20,103 bases of DNA from CAKSXP01 sp964609305 (GTDB lineage: Bacteria > Bacillota > Clostridia > Oscillospirales > Oscillospiraceae). The DNA lies in assembly GCA_964609305.1 (NCBI GenBank), contig CAZSRK010000038.1:1-20103 (forward strand), given 5' to 3'. The translations under genes and the position numbers were made by a program. How positions within the stretch are numbered: position 1 is the stretch's first letter; every line of letters starts with the position of its first letter. Under the pieces are notes generated by a model that saw only the letters and a list, made by a program, of their open reading frames with translations, made no database searches and had not been told where the DNA came from. Positions 1-7,938 of the stretch are shown here, one piece after another.

Positions 1-116
1 TGCATCACGATTGCCGCTTCCGCGCTTATACCGGGCGCGTCTGAAACGGCCTGTGCAGGCAGACAGGCACAAACTGCGACAAGAAACACAAAAAATACGG
101 TAATACACTTTTTCAT
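1..116 (-). CDS. D-alanyl-D-alanine carboxypeptidase, N-terminal fragment (DacF/PBP5-like)
   Basis: The gene runs off the left edge, so only the first 38 codons are present. They begin at ATG (116-114) and encode a signal peptide: a short basic start (MKKC), a hydrophobic core of Val, Phe, Leu and Ala, and a cleavage-like region around ACLPAQA. This is followed by APGISAEAAIVM, which resembles the segment that opens the mature domain of S11 family (DacA/DacF) carboxypeptidases, typically ISAKSAILMD. Such enzymes remove the terminal D-Ala from peptidoglycan stem peptides outside the membrane. The catalytic SxxK motif would lie beyond the window. Position downstream of scpA, scpB, DUF2953 and gerW matches a gene order seen in many Clostridia, which supports the call. 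A GGGTGG stretch about ten bases upstream may be the ribosome binding site. Confidence 0.72.
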   Translation of the reverse strand, partial: MKKCITVFFVFLVAVCACLPAQAVSDAPGISAEAAIVM

Positions 117-120
117 AAAT

Positions 121-153
121 AAGCACCACCCTATCAGAATTTGGGCAGTGCTT
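121..153 (-). promoter_or_regulatory. Inverted repeat just before the carboxypeptidase start
   Basis: AAGCAC at 121-126 pairs with GTGCTT at 148-153. After a two-base mismatch, CCC at 129-131 pairs with GGG at 143-145. On the minus strand the hairpin ends five bases before the ATG of the carboxypeptidase gene and contains its likely ribosome binding site (GGGTGG). No run of T follows, so it is not a classical terminator. It could hold the site closed or mark a processing point; both are inference. Confidence 0.4.
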
Positions 154-190
154 ATTATTAACAGGATAAAGCCGTATTATCCAAAAGTGA

Positions 191-580
191 TCATTCGCTC
201 TTATTTCTGTTGTTTATATAGCTCTCGATGCGGTCAAGTACATCGGGCACGAGTTCAAGCACTCTGTCAAGTGTGGTACATGCAGGCGGGGCGATATTGA
301 GCATACGGACATTGCCATCCTTGACAATCAGAAAGCCTATGGGCTCGATCTTGACGCCTGCACCGTTGCCGCCGCCGAATCCGTTCATCGCAGCATCCTT
401 GACGGGAAAATCACTCCCGCCGGAGGCAAAGCCGAAGCTTACGCGGGATACTGGTATGATGGTCACGCCGTCAGGCGATGTTATCGGTTCTCCGACGATC
501 GTGTTTACGTCCACCATGTTCTTGAGATTGCTCATCGTCACGTTCATAAGATCGCTGATCTGGTTGTCCAAAACTATCAT
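191..580 (-). CDS. gerW: GerW/YtfJ family sporulation protein
   Basis: A 129-residue protein of the GerW (YtfJ) family, found in endospore formers; the Bacillus subtilis member is associated with forespore/spore germination. The family signature is visible: VDVNTIVGEPI near residues 23-33, then IIPVSRVSFGFASGGSDF, a glycine-rich stretch (GFGGGNGAG), and GVKIEPIGFLIV followed by a conserved hydrophobic C-terminal half. I chose the ATG at 580 because it places VDVNT at the usual distance from the start and has AGAAAGGA immediately upstream. A TTG at 637 would add 19 residues not expected in the family. The start lies inside the 3' end of the upstream DUF2953 gene, in another frame (110-base overlap). 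The carboxypeptidase gene follows after 74 bases. Confidence 0.88.
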   Translation of the reverse strand: MIVLDNQISDLMNVTMSNLKNMVDVNTIVGEPITSPDGVTIIPVSRVSFGFASGGSDFPVKDAAMNGFGGGNGAGVKIEPIGFLIVKDGNVRMLNIAPPACTTLDRVLELVPDVLDRIESYINNRNKSE

Positions 581-1184
581 TCCTTTCTTGTCTGACGATT
601 TCCTTGCGCTTTTTAATTTTGTAGGATATGAATTCAAATAAAAATGCGAACGCGATATAAAGTATTTCCCACACCTGGACAGTCATTATCAGCCGCGCAA
701 AATAACGGAAACAGCCGCTGTCAAAATCAATGTCCAGTTTGATTTTCCTGTCTGCTATCTTAAACACCCGCTCAGCCAGAGGTATCAGCGTGGCGAATGC
801 GGCGGAGATATAACCATAGCTCATAGCCGTATTGTACGGATCATTTCCACCGCATACGACTTCTATCTCTAAAAGATCGACAGAAAGTCTCCGGCGAAAA
901 CGTCCCAACGCGCGCAGACCCATTTTTATCACGGGAAAGATATCTCCGTGTTCAAGTCTAAAGGCCCTTTTCCGCTCCTTCCTTTCGTCCTGAGCCTTAT
1001 CCGCTTCCTCTTCATATTTTGCCTTCCGGGGCCGGTCCTTTCGGGGGAAAGAGACAAGATCTATCTTTATGGGCCCCAGCTTCGCCTTGACATAGCCACC
1101 GGAATTTTGTATACAGGCGTCGGCGCCCACCGGCAGCAACAGGATAAGTGCAAGTACGACTATTATTATTGTCAATACAACCAA
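471..1184 (-). CDS. DUF2953 family membrane protein, unusually long C-terminus
   Basis: A 237-residue protein. It starts with a hydrophobic segment (residues 1-20, VVLTIIIVVLALILLLPVG), continues with a charged linker of about 40 residues rich in Lys, Arg and Glu, then a DUF2953-like core (YNTAMSYGYISAAFATLIPLA; DIDFDSGCFRYFARL) and a second hydrophobic stretch near residues 170-190. The start is TTG at 1184, preceded by GGAGG nine bases upstream. The function of DUF2953 is unknown; these genes often sit between scpB and gerW in clostridia, as here. The last 36 or so residues (from about NDSFGQPD) are hydrophilic and overlap the start of gerW in another frame. This looks like read-through past an ancestral stop near the basic KKRKE stretch. 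Confidence 0.8.
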   Translation of the reverse strand: MVVLTIIIVVLALILLLPVGADACIQNSGGYVKAKLGPIKIDLVSFPRKDRPRKAKYEEEADKAQDERKERKRAFRLEHGDIFPVIKMGLRALGRFRRRLSVDLLEIEVVCGGNDPYNTAMSYGYISAAFATLIPLAERVFKIADRKIKLDIDFDSGCFRYFARLIMTVQVWEILYIAFAFLFEFISYKIKKRKEIVRQERNDSFGQPDQRSYERDDEQSQEHGGRKHDRRRTDNIA

Positions 1185-1270
1185 ATTTTATCGCCTCCAT
1201 CCTGATTCAGGCTCGATTTCGGCTTTTCCCCACAACTGGTGCGCATTGCGTTCTGGCAGCCACTGTTTGC

Positions 1271-1888
1271 TTAATTACCGGAGAGGCTGCCATCCTCCAG
1301 AAAAACCATTTGGCCATCCTCCGCAGATTTAAGTGCTTCTATCGCACTCTCAAGCTGTGCCAGCCCCTCATCCGTCGTCATATCAGGAAGCTCCGGAAGC
1401 TCGTCGAGTGACGAGATGCCAAGCGTTCGCAGAAAAAGCTCGCTCGTCTTAAACAGGATCGGTCTTCCCGGCACATCCAACTTCCCGCACGGCTCGATCA
1501 GACCGCGCTCAGTAAGCAGCCCGACGGTATATGAACTGTCAACACCCCGCACCTGCTCGATATATGCCCTGGTCACTGGCTGGTAATACGCTACTATGGC
1601 CGCGACCTCAAGCGCTGCCTGCGTCAGTCTTGGAGGCTTACGCTGCTCCAGTGCATGTGATATCTCCGTTGCCCATTCCGCAGCCGAACACAGCTGAAGC
1701 GATTCGTTGAGCGTGACGAGACGTATCCCCCGGCGATTGAAGCTGTATTCGTCGGCAAGCTCCTTGGCGCACTGGCGAATATCGTCGGCTGAAGTACCGA
1801 GCACCGCCGCGAGCCTATCAACGGGTACGGGGTCCCCTGATGCAAACAGGATGGCCTCGATCGCCGATTTTTCCTCTTTTATGTCCAT
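1271..1888 (-). CDS. scpB: Segregation and condensation protein B
   Basis: ScpB (205 residues) dimerises and, with the kleisin ScpA, binds the SMC ATPase to form the bacterial condensin that organises newly replicated origins. The sequence shows the two winged-helix domains: the first from about residue 6 (SAIEAILFASGDPV) and the second after about residue 90, with the family-typical block LTQAALEVAAIVAYYQPVTR followed by VRGVDSSYTVGLLTERGLIE. An acidic, variable tail follows residue 165. ATG at 1888 is preceded by GAGGGG five bases upstream. The stop of scpA lies nine bases before, so the two are almost certainly co-transcribed. An 86-base gap separates it from the DUF2953 gene. Confidence 0.97.
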   Translation of the reverse strand: MDIKEEKSAIEAILFASGDPVPVDRLAAVLGTSADDIRQCAKELADEYSFNRRGIRLVTLNESLQLCSAAEWATEISHALEQRKPPRLTQAALEVAAIVAYYQPVTRAYIEQVRGVDSSYTVGLLTERGLIEPCGKLDVPGRPILFKTSELFLRTLGISSLDELPELPDMTTDEGLAQLESAIEALKSAEDGQMVFLEDGSLSGN

Positions 1889-1897
1889 TTATACCCC

Positions 1898-2683
1898 TCA
1901 TTCATCAGCGGGAGGCTGCAAAATACTGTCTGCGTCCCCATCCACGTAATTCACCAGCAGCTCACCACCATCCAAAGTCACAAGTACGTTGCCGGTGCTG
2001 CAAAGCTCAAGCACGGATACAAAAGTCGCGATGACCTCAGAACGGCTGACACACAGCCTGTACAGCTCCGACAGATGCTCGCTCCCTCTCTCCCGCAGCA
2101 GCTCGATAAGCTGACGGCTCTTGTCCTCGACGGGGTAGGAAATGCGCCGGGGGACAACGCTCGAGAGACTCGGTTCCGCCTCCGGAGTCTTTATGCCGCG
2201 GGAAAAAACGGAATACAAGGCCTGTAAAAGCTCAACACTCTCATGCTGGAAACTGTACTGTCCGTATTTCGGCTGTGGCTCTCCCGGAGTAGAGTACAGG
2301 AAAAGCCCCCGCTGGCTCATGCGCGAAAGCTCCGGTGTCACTGTCCTGACGGCGGCATATGCATCCTTCGCCCTGAGCTGTTCCAGACTGGACATGAGCA
2401 GCTCAAGTTCGGATACCTCCTCGTCGCCGGTGAGAAGCATTTTTGTCTTTATATACAAAAGATTAGAGGCCATCTGTACAAATTCGCTTGCCACCTCAAG
2501 GTCCAGCTCCTGCATCTTCTCAATATACTCAAGATACTGGTCTAGTATAAGGGAGATCTGGATATCTCTTATTTCTATTTTGTTTTTTGACAGCAGCATC
2601 AGGATAAGGTTGAGCGGGCCTTCAAAGTCCTGCATTTCTTCCTCATTCCGGATGACTCCCTCAAGATGGAATGTAGGCTCCAT
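1898..2683 (-). CDS. scpA: Segregation and condensation protein A (kleisin)
   Basis: ScpA (261 residues) is the kleisin that bridges the two SMC heads. The N-terminal SMC-neck-binding helical domain is clear: DFEGPLNLILMLLSKNKIEI, followed by DIQISLILDQYLEYI and ASEFVQMASNLLYIKTKMLL. The C-terminal part ends in a small winged-helix region (SRSEVIATFVSVLELCSTGN) that binds the SMC head. I placed the start at the ATG at 2683, with GAGG eight bases upstream; a longer open frame to 2740 would overlap the upstream protease and add 19 residues absent from the family. The gap to the protease stop is about ten bases. Confidence 0.96.
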   Translation of the reverse strand: MEPTFHLEGVIRNEEEMQDFEGPLNLILMLLSKNKIEIRDIQISLILDQYLEYIEKMQELDLEVASEFVQMASNLLYIKTKMLLTGDEEVSELELLMSSLEQLRAKDAYAAVRTVTPELSRMSQRGLFLYSTPGEPQPKYGQYSFQHESVELLQALYSVFSRGIKTPEAEPSLSSVVPRRISYPVEDKSRQLIELLRERGSEHLSELYRLCVSRSEVIATFVSVLELCSTGNVLVTLDGGELLVNYVDGDADSILQPPADE

Positions 2684-2693
2684 ATGCAAGACC

Positions 2694-3383
2694 TCACATA
2701 ACCTTTCCCGCAACTTCAAAAGCGAACTGCGCAATAACAAACAGTTTATCGTACAGAAAAGCCGTCACCTGTGCAAGAGGCGTCCTCAAAACTCCCGAGG
2801 CCACAAGAACCAGCAGAAGGAGCATTCCGTATCTCTCATACCGCATGAGCTTGTAATAAGCCTCCTGGCTCAAAAACGCAAACAGCACTTTTGAACCGTC
2901 CAGCGGGGGGATGGGAATTATATTGAAGATTGCAAGCGCGAGGCTGAGATAGGCGGTGGTGGAAATCGTAGTCAAAACCGAATATGCAAATTGGGTTCCT
3001 GCGCGGGCGAGCGGATAATACACCGTTCCGTATATAAACAGCACTACGCAGCATATTATCAGATTTGACACAGGGCCGGCCAGAGCAGTTATGGCCATTC
3101 CCTTTTTGGGATTTTTGAAGTTGTTCATATTGACCGGAACAGGCTTTGCCCAGCCAAACTTAAACACGACAATCATAAGAAGGCCAAAAACGTCAATATG
3201 CTTTATCGGGTTAAGCGTGAGCCTGCCCATATCTTTAGCAGTGTTGTCGCCGAGCTTATACGCGACGTATCCATGGCTGAGCTCGTGCAAAGTTATACAT
3301 ATAAGTGCTGGTATTATAGACAGCAGAGTGTCCGTTATAAACGACCAGTCAAGGCCGTTCCATATATTTCTCAATGCATCCAT
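2694..3383 (-). CDS. M50 family site-2-type intramembrane metalloprotease
   Basis: A 229-residue polytopic membrane protein of the S2P/M50 group. The zinc-binding HELSH motif is near residues 33-37 (TLHELSHGYVAYKLGD), followed by MGRLTLNPIKHIDVFG, the LAGPVSN segment, and the third-ligand region NIIPIPPLDGSK near residue 160. These are the elements of an active intramembrane zinc protease. Substrate is unknown. Members of this compact subfamily commonly precede scpA and scpB in Firmicutes, as here. It is the first gene of the operon, downstream of a putative sigma-A promoter. It is distinct from the second, frameshifted M50 gene near the right end of the window. Confidence 0.93.
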   Translation of the reverse strand: MDALRNIWNGLDWSFITDTLLSIIPALICITLHELSHGYVAYKLGDNTAKDMGRLTLNPIKHIDVFGLLMIVVFKFGWAKPVPVNMNNFKNPKKGMAITALAGPVSNLIICCVVLFIYGTVYYPLARAGTQFAYSVLTTISTTAYLSLALAIFNIIPIPPLDGSKVLFAFLSQEAYYKLMRYERYGMLLLLVLVASGVLRTPLAQVTAFLYDKLFVIAQFAFEVAGKVM

Positions 3384-3411
3384 ATCTAAGCCTGCCTAGG
3401 TTTTATTGTTT

Positions 3412-3440
3412 ATTATATCAATAAATACCCTAAAAAACAA
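3412..3440 (-). promoter_or_regulatory. Putative sigma-A promoter of the M50-scpA-scpB operon
   Basis: On the minus strand, TTGTTT (3440-3435) and a perfect TATAAT (3417-3412) are separated by 17 bases. The -10 box lies about 30 bases before the M50 protease start. The -35 box matches the consensus only in its first three bases. Confidence 0.6.
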
Positions 3441-3470
3441 GTATATAGACAGTCTGCTCACCTTGATGCA

Positions 3471-3505
3471 GAAAACCCCCGCTCATAAATTGAGCAGGGG
3501 TTTTC
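3471..3505 (-). terminator. Rho-independent terminator after engB
   Basis: GCTCA (3481-3485) pairs with TGAGC (3491-3495) around a TAAAT loop. Beyond one C-A mismatch, CCCC (3476-3479) pairs with GGGG (3497-3500), flanked by AAAA and TTTT. It lies eight bases past the engB stop and ends the lon-engB unit on the minus strand. Confidence 0.8.
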
Positions 3506-3512
3506 GCTTATT

Positions 3513-4094
3513 TTATACGTACTTAAGTATTTCTCCGAACAGCTCATCCCTGCCGGTCGATTTCTCCGCGGAAAACAGGAGAACAGGAACCTCATCCGGC
3601 AGGCAGAGCGTCTTCCGGATGCACTCGGCATTTGGCGCATACTCGCTTTTTTTCAGCTTGTCACATTTGTTTGCAACGACGATCAGCGGACAGCCCGTGC
3701 TGAGAAACCACCGGGCCATGGTCTGGTCGTCTGCTGTGGGCTTATGGCGACTGTCGGTTATCATTATTCCAAGGGAGATCAGGCCATCCTCGGCAAAGAA
3801 ATTTTCCATCAGCCTTCCCCACCGTTCCTTTTCGCTGTGGGACACCTTTGCATAGCCATAACCGGGCAGGTCGACAAAGTAAGCCTTCTTGTCTATCAAA
3901 AAGTAGTTGATGTTTACCGTCTTACCCGGTGAAGATCCGACTCTGGCAAAGTTTTTACGGCACAGCAGCCTGTTTATTACAGATGACTTGCCGACGTTGG
4001 ACTTGCCCGCAAAGACTATTGCGGGCAAGCCGTCCCTGATAAAATCCTGCGGTTTTACAGCAGACTTTATAAACTCGGCGTTGTGGATATTCAT
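3513..4094 (-). CDS. engB: Ribosome biogenesis GTP-binding protein EngB (YsxC)
   Basis: EngB/YsxC (193 residues, usual length) is a small essential TrmE-Era-like GTPase needed for late assembly of the 50S ribosomal subunit. The GTPase motifs are all present: G1 GKSNVGKSS at 30-38, the G2 region SSPGKTVNINYF, G3 DLPG at 75-78 within the family-typical VDLPGYGYAKV, G4 NKCD at 142-145 and G5 SAEK at 175-178. ATG at 4094 lies ten bases after the lon stop, with only a weak ribosome binding site, suggesting translational coupling to lon. A terminator follows directly. Confidence 0.97.
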   Translation of the reverse strand: MNIHNAEFIKSAVKPQDFIRDGLPAIVFAGKSNVGKSSVINRLLCRKNFARVGSSPGKTVNINYFLIDKKAYFVDLPGYGYAKVSHSEKERWGRLMENFFAEDGLISLGIMITDSRHKPTADDQTMARWFLSTGCPLIVVANKCDKLKKSEYAPNAECIRKTLCLPDEVPVLLFSAEKSTGRDELFGEILKYV

Positions 4095-4104
4095 TCTATC
4101 ACGC

Positions 4105-6558
4105 TCACTGTCTGATGGACGCTTTGTCCTTTTTGCCGCCTTTTACGGGCCGGGAAAGTTCAGATTTGGCCTTGGTCGAGGGCGCGGGCTCAATTTCCAT
4201 GGCAGGAAGGCTCTTTCTCAGCGCAATGTCGATAACGCTGTCCACGTGACTGGCTGTGACAAAGTCCAGCGCAGTTCTGACAGTCCCGTCTATATCGTTG
4301 AGATCAGCCTCATTATCCGCTGGTATAATCACAGTGTGTATATTGTTTCTGAGAGCTGCCATGGTCTTCTCACGCAACCCGCCGATGGGCAGTATACGCC
4401 CGCGCAGCGTGATCTCGCCCGTCATGGCTATATCCTGCCTTACGGGCCGGCCTGTGAGCGCGGAGATAAGCCCGATACAGATTGTGATACCTGCCGAAGG
4501 GCCATCCTTGGGTACGGCGCCTTCCGGAAAATGGATGTGGATATCCTTGTTTTTATAAAAATCAGTATCTATGCCAAGCATGCCGGCGCGGCTGCGTATA
4601 TAGGTCAGCGCCGCCCTAGCCGACTCCTTCATGACGTTGCCAAGATTTCCTGTCAGCTCAAGCTTGCCGCTGCCCTCCATCACTCCGACCTCAACGTCAA
4701 GTACCTCTCCACCTACACTGGTCCAGGCAAGGCCATGCACAAGCCCTACCTCGTCAACAGAGCGTGAGGGTTCAGGCTTGAACTTAGCTGTGCCGAGATA
4801 GTTCTCGACTTTGCCGGCCTTGAGACTTACGGACTTGCGCTCGCAGTCAGCTATGGCCATAGCCGTTTTCCTGCATACGGTGGCAAGCTCCCTCTCAAGC
4901 GTTCTGACTCCGGACTCGCGGGTGTATTTGCTTATTATCTCGCGTATCGCCTCATCGCTTATCCTGAGCTGATTTGCGCGCAGCCCATGCTTCTTTCGCT
5001 GTTTGGGCAGAAGGTGATCTCTGGCTATGCAGAGCTTTTCCTCGTCCGTATAGCTGGATAGCTCGATAACCTCCATTCGATCGAGCAGCGGCCTTGGTAT
5101 TGTGTCTGTCGTGTTTGCCGTTGTTATAAACAGCACGTCGGACAGATCAAACGGTATCTCGAGGAAATGATCACGGAATGCGTGATTCTGTTCAGAGTCG
5201 AGCGCCTCGAGCAGCGCGGCGGAGGGGTCTCCCCTGTAATCGCTGCCAAGCTTGTCTATCTCGTCAAGAACGAGCACGGGATTTCGGCTCCCAGCCTGCT
5301 GTATGCCGTTTATTATCCGGCCGGGCATCGCGCCGACATAGGTCTTGCGATGGCCGCGGATCTCAGCCTCGTCATGTACGCCGCCGAGAGACAGACGGGC
5401 GAGCTTACGCCCCATCGCGCGGGCAATACTCATCGCGATGCTGGTTTTGCCCGTTCCCGGTGGGCCGACGAGGCATATGACGCCGCCTTTGAAATCCGGC
5501 TTTAGCTTTTTAACGGAGATGAATTCAAGTATGCGCTCCTTTATCTTTTCCAGGCCGTAGTGATCCTCGTCGAGTATCTTCCTCGTCCTTTCAATATTGA
5601 TATTGTCCCTGGTAACAATGTTCCACGGCAGCTCAATGCATATGTCAAGGTAGCTGCGGATAACGGCCGCCTCAGAGCTTCCAAAGGGCTGTTTTGAAAG
5701 ACGGGACAGTTCCTTCAGAAGTTTGTCTTTGTTCTCTTTGTCAATGTCCAGGGCAAGTATTTTTTCCCGGTACTCTTCCTGTTCGTTGACGATGTCCTCT
5801 CCCTCACCGAGCTGGCTCTGGATTACCTTCATCTGCTCATGAAGATAGTAATCCTTCTGTGCTTTGGACATCTGGTCCTGCGTATCCTGCTCGATATCGC
5901 GCTCAAGCGTCAGAACGTTTATCTCCCGTGCCATCATGTGATTGAGAGAAGCCAATCTGCGCAACGGGCGCAGCTCTTCAAGAAGCGTCTGCTTCTGCGT
6001 GTGTTTGAGGTATATATTCTGCGCAACATAGTCAGAGACATGGCCCGGGTCATCGCTGGCGATAATGTTTATAAGCATGTCGGCGGAAACCGCGCCGGAG
6101 AGGTTTGCATACTGCTCAAACAGGCTTATACAGCGCCTTATAAGCGCGTCTGCCCGCGCGGAGCTTTTATCACAATACTCGCTCTCAAGCATTTCGATCT
6201 CCGCGTAGAAACCGTTTGCATCGCTCGAGATGTTGAGGATCCGGGCACGCGAAATGCCTTCCACAAGGACGCGCACGGTGTTCCCACCGGGGACCTTGAG
6301 TATCTGTTTAAGTCGGCAGGCTGTTCCTACTTGGAACAGGTCCTCCGGAGACGGATTATCTACGGCGATATCCTTCTGCGCTACAAGGAAAATGAGCTGC
6401 TCCGCGCCAAGGGCGGCGTTGAGAGCGGATATTGAAACGGCTCGCTCGACATCAAAATTCATTATCATGCCGGGGAATATCGATATCCCTCGCAGAGGCA
6501 GCAGCGGCATCTTCGTGACTGCCGGCTCCTGTTCTTGCAAAGTTTTATTGTTATCCAT
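4105..6558 (-). CDS. lon: ATP-dependent protease La (Lon)
   Basis: Full-length LonA (817 residues), a cytoplasmic AAA+ serine protease that degrades misfolded and regulatory proteins. Domain order: N-terminal LON substrate-binding domain (about 16-210, from MPLLPLRGISIFPGM), a coiled linker, the AAA+ module with Walker A GPPGTGKT at 365-372 and Walker B LDEIDK at 431-436, and the protease domain with catalytic Ser688 in KDGPSAG and Lys731 in GGLREK. A basic tail of about 35 residues follows the protease domain. ATG at 6558 is preceded by GGGAGGG six bases upstream. The clpX terminator lies just upstream and I see no clear sigma-A promoter in the 50 bases between, so lon may rely on read-through or an internal promoter. 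No CIRCE or CtsR-like operator is evident. Confidence 0.98.
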   Translation of the reverse strand: MDNNKTLQEQEPAVTKMPLLPLRGISIFPGMIMNFDVERAVSISALNAALGAEQLIFLVAQKDIAVDNPSPEDLFQVGTACRLKQILKVPGGNTVRVLVEGISRARILNISSDANGFYAEIEMLESEYCDKSSARADALIRRCISLFEQYANLSGAVSADMLINIIASDDPGHVSDYVAQNIYLKHTQKQTLLEELRPLRRLASLNHMMAREINVLTLERDIEQDTQDQMSKAQKDYYLHEQMKVIQSQLGEGEDIVNEQEEYREKILALDIDKENKDKLLKELSRLSKQPFGSSEAAVIRSYLDICIELPWNIVTRDNINIERTRKILDEDHYGLEKIKERILEFISVKKLKPDFKGGVICLVGPPGTGKTSIAMSIARAMGRKLARLSLGGVHDEAEIRGHRKTYVGAMPGRIINGIQQAGSRNPVLVLDEIDKLGSDYRGDPSAALLEALDSEQNHAFRDHFLEIPFDLSDVLFITTANTTDTIPRPLLDRMEVIELSSYTDEEKLCIARDHLLPKQRKKHGLRANQLRISDEAIREIISKYTRESGVRTLERELATVCRKTAMAIADCERKSVSLKAGKVENYLGTAKFKPEPSRSVDEVGLVHGLAWTSVGGEVLDVEVGVMEGSGKLELTGNLGNVMKESARAALTYIRSRAGMLGIDTDFYKNKDIHIHFPEGAVPKDGPSAGITICIGLISALTGRPVRQDIAMTGEITLRGRILPIGGLREKTMAALRNNIHTVIIPADNEADLNDIDGTVRTALDFVTASHVDSVIDIALRKSLPAMEIEPAPSTKAKSELSRPVKGGKKDKASIRQ

Positions 6559-6600
6559 AATATACCCTCCCTTCGGGTCTGGTTATGATGATGCTTTCTG

Positions 6601-6634
6601 GAAAAAAGCGTGCCTCCGCCAAAGGCCGAGGCAC
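6601..6634 (-). terminator. Rho-independent terminator after clpX
   Basis: GTGCCTC (6610-6616) pairs with GAGGCAC (6628-6634). Inside, GCC (6618-6620) pairs with GGC (6624-6626) around an AAA loop. On the minus strand the hairpin is followed by GC and six T residues, a textbook terminator closing the tig-clpP-clpX operon. Confidence 0.88.
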
Positions 6635-6650
6635 ACCCCTTTGATTGACT

Positions 6651-7925
6651 TTATGCGCTTTGAGGCGCCGGTTTTCTGCGCACCACATCGGGTCTGGTCC
6701 CATCGTTCACACATCCGGCTGTGATAATTATCTTTTCTATACCGGGATCGGATGGTACCTCATACATTATGTCGGTCATAACTGACTCCATAACGCTGCG
6801 CAGTCCACGCGCACCTATCTCCATGGCAATCGCCTTGTCGGCGATTGCCTCGAGAGCCTCGGGCTCGTATTCAAGCTCAACATTGTCGAGCTCCATCAGA
6901 GACTTATACTGCCGTGTGAGCGCATTTTTAGGCTCCCTGAGTATCCTGACAAGATCATCCCGGCTGAGAGCGTTGAGCGGCGCAAGGATCGGCAGACGAC
7001 CGATAAGCTCGGGAATGATACCGAACTTGAGCAGATCATGCTGCTGTATATTCTGCATAATCTCGGCGGTGTTTCTGTCCTTGGCGCTTTTGATCTCAGC
7101 ACCGAAGCCGATGGTCTTTTTGTCCATTCGGTTTTCGATGATCTTTTCAATCCCGTCGAAAGCTCCGCCGCAGATAAACAGGATGTTTGTTGTGTCTATC
7201 CTGATAAACTCCTGGTGCGGATGCTTGCGCCCACCCTGCGGCGGGACATTTGCCACCGTACCTTCGAGTATCTTCAGCAGCGCCTGCTGTACGCCTTCAC
7301 CGGAAACGTCCCTCGTTATCGAGGTATTCTCGCTCTTGCGAGATATTTTATCGAGCTCGTCAATATAGATGATTCCGTGCTGCGCCCTCTCTACATCAAA
7401 ATCTGCAGCCTGTAGCAGGCGCAGAAGGATGTTTTCAACGTCCTCACCTACATAGCCGGCCTCTGTAAGCGTAGTGGCGTCCGCAATGGCAAACGGAACA
7501 TCGAGCACCTTGGCCAGAGTCTGTGCAAAAAGGGTCTTGCCGCTGCCCGTCGGTCCGATAAGAAGTATGTTGCTCTTTTGAAGCTCGACATCGTTGTTTG
7601 ATGCAAACAGGATTCTCTTATAGTGATTATAAACGGCAACGGAAAGCGCGACCTTGGCACGCTCCTGTCCGATGATATAGTCGTCCAGGACGCTGCGGAT
7701 ATCCGCAGGCCGTGGGAGCGTATCAAGCGACAGGCCGAAATGGTTATGCTCTTCAGGAAGCATATTGTTATAGGGCTCGTAATCCTCGTCGACTATCGAC
7801 ATGCATAGTCTCACACATTCGTCACAGATATATGCACCGTTGCCCGCTATCATGCGTTCCACCTGCGTCTGAGGCTTTCCGCAGAAAGAGCATCTGATGG
7901 TTTTCTTTTCTTCGTTTTTCGGCAT
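6651..7925 (-). CDS. clpX: ATP-dependent Clp protease ATP-binding subunit ClpX
   Basis: ClpX (424 residues) is the AAA+ unfoldase that feeds tagged substrates into ClpP. The N-terminal zinc-binding domain has four cysteines (C12, C15, C34, C37) in the CSFCGK and ICDEC pairs. The AAA+ domain follows: Walker A GPTGSGKT at 124-131, pore loop GYVGED at 157-162, Walker B IIYIDE at 185-190, the RKH pore loop in GGRKHPHQEF, and the ClpP-docking IGF loop (KKTIGFGAE). All functional elements are intact. It lies 13 bases downstream of clpP and is the last gene of the operon before a strong terminator. AAGGG about ten bases upstream of the ATG serves as the ribosome binding site. Confidence 0.98.
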   Translation of the reverse strand: MPKNEEKKTIRCSFCGKPQTQVERMIAGNGAYICDECVRLCMSIVDEDYEPYNNMLPEEHNHFGLSLDTLPRPADIRSVLDDYIIGQERAKVALSVAVYNHYKRILFASNNDVELQKSNILLIGPTGSGKTLFAQTLAKVLDVPFAIADATTLTEAGYVGEDVENILLRLLQAADFDVERAQHGIIYIDELDKISRKSENTSITRDVSGEGVQQALLKILEGTVANVPPQGGRKHPHQEFIRIDTTNILFICGGAFDGIEKIIENRMDKKTIGFGAEIKSAKDRNTAEIMQNIQQHDLLKFGIIPELIGRLPILAPLNALSRDDLVRILREPKNALTRQYKSLMELDNVELEYEPEALEAIADKAIAMEIGARGLRSVMESVMTDIMYEVPSDPGIEKIIITAGCVNDGTRPDVVRRKPAPQSA

Positions 7926-7938
7926 GAGAGGTTATCCC

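Noticed and set aside
3907..4767. Long plus-strand open frame (286 codons) opposite engB and lon
   Set aside because: It lies antisense to conserved motifs of Lon and EngB, has no family resemblance and no suitable ribosome binding site; it is a by-product of codon use in the real genes.
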